From positions 1-64,000 of the forward strand of contig CAJUKT010000060.1 in assembly GCA_910587255.1 (NCBI GenBank): a stretch of DNA of 64,000 nt. Direction: 5' to 3'. The number at the start of each line of letters is the position of its first letter. Position 1 is the stretch's first letter. Under the pieces are notes generated by a model. The model ran no database searches and was not told where the DNA came from. It saw only the letters and a list, made by a program, of their open reading frames with translations. Source of the DNA: an uncultured Oscillospiraceae bacterium. Lineage in GTDB: Bacteria > Bacillota > Clostridia > Oscillospirales > Oscillospiraceae. Positions 16,564 through 24,148 of this stretch are shown here, in pieces. Position numbers and translations under genes: made by a program.

Positions 16564-18372
16564 ATGGAAAAAATCCAGAGTTTTCAGATCACCGACATGA
16601 GGATCGCCGGCTTCAAGTCCTATGGAGAGCCCACCCAACTGGTGTTTGGCAGCCCCACCGTGATCACCGGCGGCAACGGCCGGGGCAAGACCAGCATCGC
16701 CGATGCCATCGCCTTTGTGGTCACCGGCCTCCCCTTTTTCGGGGAGCGGGGTATCGACCGGCTGCACAACGAGACCCAGCCCCTGGTGTCCATCTCCATG
16801 AGCTTTGTGGGCGGCAGGGGCGCGGCCCACACGCTCACCCGTGTCCGGCAGAAAAACCGCATGACCATCCTCTATGACGGCTATGAGATCCGCCAGATGG
16901 ACCTCAATGATATGTTTGGCGAGCGCGACGTGTTCCTGTCCATCTTCAACCCCCTGTACTTCATCGAGGAACTGGGGGAGGAGGGCAAAAACCTGCTGGA
17001 GCGGCACCTGCCCCTCATTCCCCATGAGGCGGTGCTGGCCGAACTGTCCGACGCTACCCGCGCGGCCCTGGAAAACGAACCGCTCCTTTCGCCGGAAACC
17101 TACCTGAAAAACAAGCGGGCGGATATCCGGGAGCTGGAAGAATCCATCATCTACCTTCAGGGCCAGAAGGACTTAGCGGACAGCCAGGGCCAGGATTGGA
17201 GCAAAACCGTGGAGGGCCTGTCCGCCCGCCATGACGCGCTCATCAGGACGCTGGAGAAATTGGAGGCCAAACGCTTTGACGGCCTGGATACCAAGGCCAT
17301 GGAACAACAGCTGGTGGAGCTGAGCGCCCGCTATGACGAAGCGGCCCGGGACGGTTCGCCCCTGGACGGGGAAATCGTGGAGCTGGAACGGAAGCTGGCC
17401 GCCCGGAGGGCGGAGCAGTACCAGTCCCCCTACACCCAGGCCATCGCCGGGGCCAACGCCCAGCTGACGGAGCTGGCGGCGCGGTTCAACCGGGATAAGC
17501 AGTCCTTCCAGGCCTGTGTCCCCGGCGCGCCCTGTCCCACCTGCCGCCGCCTCATCACCGAGGAGGCGCTGGCGGAGGTGCGCGGGGCGCTGGAGCAGTC
17601 CAGCAGGGAGACCATCGCCGCCGGCCAGGAGCAGCGGGCCCAGCTCAACGAACTGATGGAGAACGACAAGAAGGCCAAGGCGGTTTTTGACCAGTTCCAG
17701 GCCGACGATGTGGCGAAGCTGGAACAGGAGCTGGCCGCCCTCAAGGCCCAAAAGACAGAGGACAGCCCCGCGGACGGCCTGCGCTCCCAGATCCAGCAGC
17801 TCACCATTGACCTGGAATATGGCAACCTCAACGAGGCGGAATATGCCCAGATGCGGGAGTGCCGGGAAGAGCTCCGGGAATGCGCCGCCGATTTGAAAGC
17901 GGCCCAGGCTGCGGCGGAGCAGAGGCCGGAGGACTTTGACGGGAAGATCGAGGCGGCCCAGGAGCGGATCAAGGAGCTGAAAAAGCTCATCGCCGATGTG
18001 GCCATCTATGTGAGCGAACGGGCGAAGCTGACCTTCTCGGCGCTGAAAATGAACAAGGTGGAGATCTCCCTGTACGACGTGGTGAAGTCTACCGGGGAGC
18101 GGAAGGACGTGTTCAAATTTAACTATGCCGGACGGCGCTACGACCGCCTCTCCCTGTCTGAGAAGATCCGGGCGGGGATGGAGGTGTCCGAGCTGATGAA
18201 GCGGCTCACCGGGCGCAATTACCCGGTGTTCGTGGACAACATGGAGTCGGTGGATGACCTGAACAACGTGCGGCCCACCGGGCAGGTCATCATGGCCAAA
18301 TGCGTCAGCGGCGCGCCGCTGGCGGTGCGGCCTGTGCGGCCCATCAACCTGGCCCAGCGGCAGGCGGCGTAG
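16564..18372 (+). CDS. SMC/RecF/SbcC-like ATPase
   Basis: A 602-residue ABC-type ATPase. Walker A is GGNGRGKTS (36-44) after FKSYGEPT. Long coiled-coil arms follow, with a CPTC motif at 324-327 like a Rad50 zinc hook. The C-terminal part has LSLSEKIRAGMEVSELM (signature-like) and YPVFVDNMESV (Walker B-like). AAAGGAG precedes the ATG. Such short SMC-like proteins process DNA ends or hold DNA; with the Rad52 protein upstream it likely works in element recombination. Confidence 0.82.
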   Translation: MEKIQSFQITDMRIAGFKSYGEPTQLVFGSPTVITGGNGRGKTSIADAIAFVVTGLPFFGERGIDRLHNETQPLVSISMSFVGGRGAAHTLTRVRQKNRMTILYDGYEIRQMDLNDMFGERDVFLSIFNPLYFIEELGEEGKNLLERHLPLIPHEAVLAELSDATRAALENEPLLSPETYLKNKRADIRELEESIIYLQGQKDLADSQGQDWSKTVEGLSARHDALIRTLEKLEAKRFDGLDTKAMEQQLVELSARYDEAARDGSPLDGEIVELERKLAARRAEQYQSPYTQAIAGANAQLTELAARFNRDKQSFQACVPGAPCPTCRRLITEEALAEVRGALEQSSRETIAAGQEQRAQLNELMENDKKAKAVFDQFQADDVAKLEQELAALKAQKTEDSPADGLRSQIQQLTIDLEYGNLNEAEYAQMRECREELRECAADLKAAQAAAEQRPEDFDGKIEAAQERIKELKKLIADVAIYVSERAKLTFSALKMNKVEISLYDVVKSTGERKDVFKFNYAGRRYDRLSLSEKIRAGMEVSELMKRLTGRNYPVFVDNMESVDDLNNVRPTGQVIMAKCVSGAPLAVRPVRPINLAQRQAA

Positions 18373-18391
18373 GAGGTGAGTCCGTCTGGCC

Positions 18392-19456
18392 GTGAAGCAA
18401 TACGAAAAAATCCCCATCGTGGACGCGGCCAGACGGTGCGGCATTGCTTTGGACTCCCGGACATTGAAACACCGGGAGGTGGAGGCCACCTGCCCCTTCT
18501 GCCACGACCACGGACCGGGGAAGTACCATCTCAGTTTGAACACCGCCACCGACCAGTACCGCTGCAACCTGTGCGGGGCTCACGGCAACAGCGTAACGCT
18601 GTACGCCCGGCTGATGGGCGTGTCCAACCGGGAGGCATACCATGCGCTGGCTCGGGAGGGCAAAGTCTATCCCATGCCCCGGCAGGAAGCGTCTCAGGAA
18701 GATGCCGAGCGCCAGCCCCTTCCTCTGGAGCGACGTCACGAGGCCTATACCGCCATGCTGGACCACCTGACGCTGCTGGACAAGCACCGGGACAATCTGC
18801 TGGAGCGGGGGCTGTCCGAGAATCGGATTGCCCGGAACCAGTACCGCAGTATGCCGGAAACGGACGCGGGGCGGCGGCTGTTGGCCGCCCTGCTCCGCTC
18901 CTGCGGGTATGAGCTGCTGGGCCTGCCGGGATTCCGCACCTACTACGGCGAGTGGGAGCTTTCCGGGCCGAAAGGGTTCCTGATCCCCGTCCGCAGCAAG
19001 GACGGGCTGATCCAGGGCATGAAGATACGGCTGGATGACGCCGACAAACCCAGCCGGAAATACCGCTGGCTGTCCAGCCGGGACTTGCCCCATGGCACAC
19101 GCAGCTATTCCTATATCCACGTCACCGGCGACACCACGAAAAAGCGGGCCTTCCTCACGGAGGGCCCGCTGAAGGGGGATGTGGCCAGCTATCTGGCCCA
19201 CGACGCGCTGTTTGTGTGCGTGGGCGGGGTGAACGCTATCCGCGGGCTGAAGGACACGTTGAAAGGCCTGGGCGTTACCCAGGTAGTGGAGGCCATGGAC
19301 ATGGATCAGCTGACCAATCCCAACGTCCGCGATGCCATACAGACCATGCGGCGGGAAGTACAGGCCATCAAGGGCCTAAAATACACGAAATACACATGGG
19401 ACCCGGCGTACAAGGGGGTAGACGACTACCTGCTCAGCCGGGTGGCTATGTGTTGA
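18392..19456 (+). CDS. CHC2 zinc-finger DNA primase-like protein
   Basis: A 354-residue primase-like protein. An N-terminal zinc ribbon (Cys34, Cys37, Cys58, Cys61 in CPFCHDHG and CNLCGAHG) matches the CHC2 finger of DnaG. The C-terminal half has a TOPRIM-like core (FLTEGPLKGD, then EAMDMDQ). No separate DnaG RNA-polymerase core is seen, so it is a minimal element primase. GTG at 18392 follows AGGAGGTGAG. Confidence 0.8.
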   Translation: MKQYEKIPIVDAARRCGIALDSRTLKHREVEATCPFCHDHGPGKYHLSLNTATDQYRCNLCGAHGNSVTLYARLMGVSNREAYHALAREGKVYPMPRQEASQEDAERQPLPLERRHEAYTAMLDHLTLLDKHRDNLLERGLSENRIARNQYRSMPETDAGRRLLAALLRSCGYELLGLPGFRTYYGEWELSGPKGFLIPVRSKDGLIQGMKIRLDDADKPSRKYRWLSSRDLPHGTRSYSYIHVTGDTTKKRAFLTEGPLKGDVASYLAHDALFVCVGGVNAIRGLKDTLKGLGVTQVVEAMDMDQLTNPNVRDAIQTMRREVQAIKGLKYTKYTWDPAYKGVDDYLLSRVAMC

Positions 19457-19484
19457 ATGAAATAAGACAGTAGGAGGGAACGCA

Positions 19485-19913
19485 ATGGACGGGCAAACGC
19501 CCAGATCAGCAAAAGCTGAGTACGAAAGATTCAAGCTGCAATGGATGCTGGACCACGGGTTCACCCTTGAAAATCTCGTTTGTGAGCTGGATCAACTCCG
19601 TAAGGAAAGCGGCCTGGATGCGAGGTTGAGCACAATATTTGCAAATTGGGAGTGTGAATATGGTTTTGGCTCACAGATATGGCCCTGCTTTGACGAATTC
19701 CTGGACTGCGAATACAAAACGGCAGAGAACAACATGAAGAATTTCAAACTTGAGGAGGGCAGACAGATGGACAAATGTGATTCCTGTAAAAATAAAGGCA
19801 CCGCATGGTGCCGTGGCTGTGAGCACAGGCAGTCCGGTCTGGAGCAATTTGATTTTTACCAAGAGAAAGAATCGAAAAATCCGCCGGAAAATAAAAACGA
19901 GGAGGTTATGTAA
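19485..19913 (+). CDS. Hypothetical protein with C-terminal zinc ribbon
   Basis: A 142-residue protein, AGGAGGG before the ATG. Residues 1-94 are unrecognised and helical. From Met95 on (ATG at 19767, itself preceded by GAGGAGGG) there is a CxxC...CxxC cluster (MDKCDSCKNKG, WCRGCEH), so a second short product may be made from the same frame. It overlaps the next gene by one base. Confidence 0.55.
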   Translation: MDGQTPRSAKAEYERFKLQWMLDHGFTLENLVCELDQLRKESGLDARLSTIFANWECEYGFGSQIWPCFDEFLDCEYKTAENNMKNFKLEEGRQMDKCDSCKNKGTAWCRGCEHRQSGLEQFDFYQEKESKNPPENKNEEVM

Positions 19914-20890
19914 TGGATAACGTATTCGATATGCATGATTTCATCGGCACGTCCCAGGGTGATGAAGCCCATATGCTGGGCAAGTTCCTCTATTTCTCCC
20001 TGGCGAACCTGCTGGTGGACAAGGGGGAGCTGTCCAGACTGTGCGAGGACATGGGCATCCCCTACACCGGCGGCACCCGGCTGTCTGTGGGGGACGCCTT
20101 CCGCTCTGCCACCGGCGACATCCGGGAGCGCGTCCCCGTGACCGTCATGGGGGAGACCAACATCTACCTGGCCTACTGCCGGGACAATAAGCGCACCAGT
20201 GCCGATATTTTGTCCCGGGAACTGGTGAAGGAGACGATGAACCAGAGGACCAATGATTACGAGAAGCTGGCCAACATCAGCTACGACAAGAAGGACGGCG
20301 TGTTCCGGGCGGAAAACCTGGTGCCGGATGATGCCATTGATGTGTCGGCCTGCTGCCGCAAGGCGGAGGAACTGTTCGAGCTGTACCAAAAATGCGCCAA
20401 CCGCAAGCAGATTGAGACCATTTGCGTCAACTACCTGCGGGGACTGGAGGCCACCAAGCTGAGCATTTCCGGGCATATGTATTTCGTGCCCCGCACCTGC
20501 ATGGACAAGGTGGACTTGTTCGAGGACTTCATCGGCCTGCTGGGTGGGCTCAATCGCAGGGAGACGCCGCTGATGGTAAACAGCTTTTTCATCATCGACG
20601 ATGAGAAGCAGCGGTCTAAGATGACCGAGGAATTCTACGCGGCGGTGAAGAAGGAGATCGCCACCTACCAGGAGCGGGCGGACTACCTCATCAAATCCGG
20701 GAGCCAGAGTCCGGCAGTGATGGATCGCTGGGTGCTGAAGATCCGGGCACTGGAGGAAAAGAAAATGCACTATGAGGGGGTGCTCCGTCGGGAACTGGAC
20801 GGGCTGGATGACGAATTCGCCACGCTAAAATTTCTGGGGCAGGAGCTCCAGACGCGGGCGCAGAGTATCCGCTTTCAAAAGGCGGCGTAA
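19913..20890 (+). CDS. DUF6744-like protein, 325 aa
   Basis: Soluble alpha-rich protein that fits the DUF6744 family of clostridial mobile elements (GGTRLSVGDAFRSATGDIRERV; GHMYFVPRTCMDKVDLFEDFI). GAGGAGG precedes the ATG, which shares a base with the upstream stop. The C-terminal third is helical. Function is unknown; it is the last gene of the 13-kb operon and is followed by a strong terminator. Confidence 0.6.
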   Translation: MDNVFDMHDFIGTSQGDEAHMLGKFLYFSLANLLVDKGELSRLCEDMGIPYTGGTRLSVGDAFRSATGDIRERVPVTVMGETNIYLAYCRDNKRTSADILSRELVKETMNQRTNDYEKLANISYDKKDGVFRAENLVPDDAIDVSACCRKAEELFELYQKCANRKQIETICVNYLRGLEATKLSISGHMYFVPRTCMDKVDLFEDFIGLLGGLNRRETPLMVNSFFIIDDEKQRSKMTEEFYAAVKKEIATYQERADYLIKSGSQSPAVMDRWVLKIRALEEKKMHYEGVLRRELDGLDDEFATLKFLGQELQTRAQSIRFQKAA

Positions 20891-20901
20891 GGTATACGCA
20901 T

Positions 20902-20932
20902 GGGCGGGGAGAAGTTCTCCCCGCCCTTTTTA
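20902..20932 (+). terminator. Intrinsic terminator of the 7992-20890 operon
   Basis: A 10-base GC stem (20902-20911 with 20917-20926) and TTTTTA tail, 11 bases after the stop codon. Confidence 0.85.
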
Positions 20933-20963
20933 CGCGCAGAACAGCATTTCGCAGGGGCAATAT

Positions 20964-21005
20964 TGATAAAAACAAATATATGTGCGCTTATATTTGGGAA
21001 AATCA
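20964..21005. promoter_or_regulatory. Resolvase-type dyad, candidate res subsite
   Basis: CAAATATA (20973-20980) and its exact reverse complement (20989-20996) flank an 8-base centre, and outer TGAT/ATCA (20964-20967, 21002-21005) keep the symmetry. The AT-rich 42-base site lies 280 bases before the resolvase gene. It may bind that resolvase. The rest of 20933-21282 holds no gene I can support; an 8-codon open frame at 21050-21076 has a good ribosome site. Confidence 0.45.
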
Positions 21006-21282
21006 GCCTGGTCATGTAAAATCAAAGAGGCGGAGGAAGGAGACTGAGTATGACCTGGATGAGCGTCAGGTTCTGAATAGGGCATGAACAAGGTTTCGAA
21101 AAGAAAAAACTTCGAGACAAGCAGATATCTACTCAGTGTCAGCTTAATCTACAACTTACCTTCCCGTGTGCTTGTAGTGTGGCTTCCTTTTCCACTCAAA
21201 TTTTACAAGAAAGGCGACCGTTTGTCTGCACTTTCTCATTCCTGTTTGTGCGGACCGCGTATCGGTCGGCACGGTGATTTCT

Positions 21283-21888
21283 ATGAAAGAAATAACCTAT
21301 GGTTATGTGCGGGTGTCCACCCATATGCAAAACGAAGCACGGCAGCTGGCCGCCATGCGGGAATTTGGGGTGGCTGAGGAAAATATCGTGACGGAGCGGC
21401 TGTCCGGGAAAGATTTCAACCGGCCGCTCTACCAAGATCTGGTGAAAAAGCTGCAAACCGAGGATGTGCTGGTGGTGAAAAGCATCGACCGGCTGGGGCG
21501 AAATTACGATGAGATCTTGGAGCAATGGGCATACATCACCAAAGAGCGCAAAGCGGCCATTGTGGTACTGGATATGCCCCTGCTGGACACCCGGCAGGGG
21601 CGTGACCTCACGGGGACGCTGATCGCAGACATTGTCCTCCAGCTGCTCAGCTATGTAGCACAGACAGAGCGGGAGAATATCCGGCAGCGGCAGGCAGAGG
21701 GAATCGCGGCGGCGAAGGCCAGAGGCGTGCGGTTTGGGCGGGAGCGTTTAGCTCCTCCTCCCGGGTTTCGGAAAATGGCCCGGCTGTGGCGGGAGGGCAG
21801 TATTTCCGCCAGTGCGGCAGCTGAAAAACTGGATATGTCCCGCGATACATTCCTGCGCAGGGCACGGGAATATGATTCAGATATCTAA
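21283..21888 (+). CDS. Small serine resolvase/invertase
   Basis: A 201-residue resolvase of the Tn3/gamma-delta type: catalytic serine in YGYVRVSTHMQNE, KSIDRLGRNYDE, LLSYVAQTERENIRQRQAEG, and a C-terminal HTH (ISASAAAEKLDMSRDTFLRRA). ATG at 21283 follows GGTGAT; an in-frame GTG 9 bases upstream is possible. It ends in a terminator. Its catalytic domain is N-terminal, unlike IS607 transposases, so it is probably not a transposase partner of the following TnpB homologue. Confidence 0.85.
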   Translation: MKEITYGYVRVSTHMQNEARQLAAMREFGVAEENIVTERLSGKDFNRPLYQDLVKKLQTEDVLVVKSIDRLGRNYDEILEQWAYITKERKAAIVVLDMPLLDTRQGRDLTGTLIADIVLQLLSYVAQTERENIRQRQAEGIAAAKARGVRFGRERLAPPPGFRKMARLWREGSISASAAAEKLDMSRDTFLRRAREYDSDI

Positions 21889-21946
21889 CTTATGCAAAAA
21901 TCGGTTTAGAGGCGCAAACCCGCAAAAAGCAGAAATAAAATACAGC

Positions 21947-21990
21947 AAAAAGGCCACGCAAAAACTATAGGTTTTGCGTGGCCTTTTCTC
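21947..21990 (+). terminator. Terminator after the resolvase gene
   Basis: A long stem with arms beginning AAAAGGCCACGCAAAA (21947) and ending TTTTGCGTGGCCTTTT (about 21988), followed by CTC. The loop is CTATA. Confidence 0.75.
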
Positions 21991-22067
21991 ATTGCGGTCA
22001 CACTCTATATCGGACACTTATTGGCCGAAATTAAGTCTCATTTGAAAAAATTTTTATCCTCTCCGTT

Positions 22068-22099
22068 ACCCACGCAAAACCTATACCCTTTGCGTGGGT
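22068..22099. repeat. Second hairpin, partly repeating the one at 21947
   Basis: ACCCACGCAAA (22068-22078) pairs with TTTGCGTGGGT (22089-22099). Its arms and CCTATA loop share CCACGCAAAA and CTATA with the hairpin 120 bases upstream. It lies just before the TnpB-like gene and could be the remnant of a transposon left end or a control element. Confidence 0.55.
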
Positions 22100-22113
22100 G
22101 GGAAGGGAGCGGG

Positions 22114-23298
22114 ATGGACGTGGCATGGAAAAAAACTGCCGCCGAGGACGGCAAAACAGTTCAGTACACCACACTCAAGGTCCGGCTCTATCCCAGCGAG
22201 GCCCAAGTGGAGCTGTTTGAGAACACCTTCGGCTGCTGCCGCTGGATCTGGAACCATATGCTGGCTGACCAGCAGAGGTTCTACCTGGAAACCGACAAGC
22301 ATTTCATCCCTACCCCGGCCAAGTACAAAAAGGAAGCGCCGTTCCTGAAAGAGGTAGATAATCAAGTGCTGATCCAGGAGCACAACAGGCTTTCTCAGGC
22401 GTTCCGGGTCTTTTTCAAAGACCCCTCGCACTTCGGTCAGCCCAACTTTAAAAAGAAAAAGACGGATCGGGACTCCTTCACCGCCTGCAACCATGTCTTT
22501 GAATCCGGCCCCACCATCTACACCACACGGGACGGCATCCGCATGACCAAGGCCGGGATCGTCCGGGCCAAGTTCTCCCGCCGCCCCCAGGCATGGTGGA
22601 AGCTGCGGCGGGTGACGGTGGAGAAAACCAGGAGCGGGAAATTTTACTGCTATATTCTCTACGAATACGAGGTGAAAACGCCGGAGCCGGTCATCCCAAC
22701 CCAAGAGACTGCCCTGGGCCTGAAATACTCCATGGGCCATTTCTATGTGGCGGACAGCGGCGAGATGGCCGACCCGCCCCGCTGGCTGAAGCAATCCCAG
22801 GAGAAGCTGGCGAAGATCCAAAAACGTCTCAATCGTATGGAACCCGGCTCCAAAAATTATCAGGAGGCGGTTCAAAAATACCGTGAGCTCCATGAGCACA
22901 TCGCCAACCAGCGGCGCGACTTCATTCACAAGGAATCCAGCCGGATAGCCAACGGCTGGGATGCCGTGTGCATGAGAGCGGCCTCTATCCAGGATGTCTC
23001 CACGAAAAAAGTCCTTCCGGGGAACGCGCTGGACGCCGGGTTCGGAATGTTCCGGGAGTGCCTGCGGTACAAGCTGGCGCGGCAGGGCAAGCCCCTGATT
23101 TTGGTGGATCGCTACGCGCTCACCACACGGACCTGCTCCGCCTGCGGCCACACGCGGCCCGACCGACCCCACAGAGGGGCCTGGATATGCCCCAAGTGCG
23201 GCGCACGGCATGACCGGGAGGTCAACGCCGCGAAAAACATCAAGGCCCAGGGGCTGGCCCAATATTTCAACAGCCAGGATTTGCGCGAAAGCGCGTGA
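22114..23298 (+). CDS. Nuclease-dead TnpB homologue (TldR-like RNA-guided repressor)
   Basis: A 394-residue IS605-type TnpB homologue, full length and in frame, without a TnpA partner beside it. The N-terminal wedge/REC part is typical (YTTLKVRLYPSEAQVELF). The RuvC catalytic positions are altered: Lys204 in GLKYSMG where the family has Asp, Arg288 in AVCMRAASI where the family has Glu (AVCVEDLN), and Glu369 in HDREVNAA where the family has Asp. The zinc finger Cys341, 344, 359 and 362 (CSACGH, CPKCGA) is intact. Such losses with an open frame mark TldRs, proteins that keep guide-RNA binding and block promoters without cutting. ATG at 22114 follows AAGGGAG; an upstream extension is non-homologous. 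A csrA-like gene and a flagellin gene lie downstream, as found for TldRs. Silencing of host flagellin is inferred. Confidence 0.82.
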   Translation: MDVAWKKTAAEDGKTVQYTTLKVRLYPSEAQVELFENTFGCCRWIWNHMLADQQRFYLETDKHFIPTPAKYKKEAPFLKEVDNQVLIQEHNRLSQAFRVFFKDPSHFGQPNFKKKKTDRDSFTACNHVFESGPTIYTTRDGIRMTKAGIVRAKFSRRPQAWWKLRRVTVEKTRSGKFYCYILYEYEVKTPEPVIPTQETALGLKYSMGHFYVADSGEMADPPRWLKQSQEKLAKIQKRLNRMEPGSKNYQEAVQKYRELHEHIANQRRDFIHKESSRIANGWDAVCMRAASIQDVSTKKVLPGNALDAGFGMFRECLRYKLARQGKPLILVDRYALTTRTCSACGHTRPDRPHRGAWICPKCGARHDREVNAAKNIKAQGLAQYFNSQDLRESA

Positions 23299-23420
23299 CT
23301 GTAACTCCCCCCGCTATTCCGGTTGGGACGCCGGTGAACGCCCATGGTTCCGGCTGAGGAAGCGTTGATCGAAGCGAAACCATCTTTGATTTTGTTTCGA
23401 TCAGCGTTATCCAAAGCCGT
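23270..23420 (+). ncRNA. Putative guide RNA (omega-RNA scaffold plus guide)
   Basis: TnpB-family guide RNAs overlap the 3' end of the gene and extend beyond it. Here 23299-23375 holds GC-rich elements typical of IS605 right ends (CCGGTTGGGACGCCGGTGAACGCC; TTCC-loop-GGAA at 23348-23361) ending near GATCGAAGC. A likely guide starts at about 23376 (GAAACCATCTTTGATTTT), flanked by the inverted repeat TGATCGAA/TTCGATCA (23366-23373, 23396-23403). The boundary is my estimate from memory of the family; I could not find the guide's match elsewhere in this window, as expected if the target is host DNA. Confidence 0.5.
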
Positions 23421-23436
23421 TGAGTGGGAAACGAGA

Positions 23437-23470
23437 GGATGCGCGTGCGCATCCGAAGCCCGCAAGGGCG
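23437..23470. repeat. Two hairpins in the csrA-like leader
   Basis: A perfect GGATGCGC/GCGCATCC stem (23437-23454) and a GCCC-GCAA-GGGC tetraloop hairpin (23459-23470) lie between the guide region and the csrA-like start. They could set the 3' end of the guide RNA or control the csrA-like gene. Confidence 0.5.
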
Positions 23471-23514
23471 TCCAAAACATTATGACGATGAAAAGCAGGC
23501 GAAAGGAGTTTGCC

Positions 23515-23889
23515 ATGCTGTTTCTGCAACTCAAAACAGGAGAGTACATGACCATCGGCGATAACGTGGTGGTTCAGCTGAACGATATTTCCGGCAACCG
23601 TTGCAAGCTGATGGTGGAGGCGCCCAGAGAAGTTCCCGTTGTGCGGGGCGAACTGCTGGAACGCGCCGGGGCGGAGCGCCCGGAGTGCGTCATGGAGACG
23701 GCCCGCCAGCGCTGGTCGGGCTCTGGGATATCCTGGAACCGGAACAAGAGCCAAGCACTGATCGCCATGCGGCGGCTTCTGTGCCAAATGGACGGCGAGG
23801 ATGACCGCGTGAAAGACCTGCGCCGCCAGCTGGACTTTTTGTTCCCGCCCGAGTTCGCGTCCAACGAGACGATCTATGCTCCCAAATAG
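23515..23889 (+). CDS. csrA: CsrA-like RNA-binding protein with long C-terminal extension
   Basis: Residues 1-55 are a clear CsrA domain (MLFLQLKTGEYMTIGDNVVV, then VEAPREVPVVRGELL with the conserved Arg of the RNA-binding face). The Arg at position 6 in Escherichia coli is Leu here, with Lys7 next. CsrA dimers bind GGA in mRNA leaders and block translation, notably of flagellin in Bacillus, where FliW opposes them. This protein has 124 residues against the usual 60-75, with an unexplained helical tail (NKSQALIAMRRLLCQMDGEDD). AAAGGAG precedes the ATG. It lies just upstream of fliC and downstream of the TldR-like gene. No fliW is in the window. Confidence 0.75.
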   Translation: MLFLQLKTGEYMTIGDNVVVQLNDISGNRCKLMVEAPREVPVVRGELLERAGAERPECVMETARQRWSGSGISWNRNKSQALIAMRRLLCQMDGEDDRVKDLRRQLDFLFPPEFASNETIYAPK

Positions 23890-23892
23890 AGA

Positions 23893-24008
23893 GCGGCCCA
23901 AAGGGCCGCCCCGAGCCAAAGCAGCGAAATGAGCGAGCTTTCCCGCTTGCGGGGAAGCGAGTGATATGGAGCTTGCTTTGACGAGGTTTCTTCCGGCTGA
24001 CGAGCCGG
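23893..24008. promoter_or_regulatory. Structured flagellin leader with three hairpins
   Basis: Stems at 23893-23909 (GCGGCCC-AAA-GGGCCGC), 23938-23959 and 23993-24008 (CCGGCT-GACG-AGCCGG) precede fliC. GGA motifs follow at 23968, 24023, 24046, 24078, 24086, 24106 and within the ribosome site at 24136-24141. This is the pattern of CsrA target leaders. I see no clear flagellar sigma promoter here, so fliC may be transcribed with csrA. Confidence 0.45.
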
Positions 24009-24148
24009 TTGAAATACAGCGCGGAGCCAATGTTCCAAAGGCCACGGAAACAGGCGAAGCGCGCCCTCCATTGTGCCGGAGTCAGGGAAAAGGTGAAAGC
24101 ACAGTGGAGATACCCCAGCAATCATTTTATTTATAGGAGGACTATAAA

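Noticed and set aside
22024..22031. A flagellar-sigma -10-like GCCGAAAT before the TldR-like gene
   Set aside because: The -35 TAAA is missing at the right spacing, so it is not reported as a promoter.
21283..23298. An IS607-type transposon (serine transposase plus tnpB)
   Set aside because: The resolvase has its catalytic domain N-terminal and an HTH at the C-terminus, opposite to IS607 TnpA, and the TnpB homologue is nuclease-dead.
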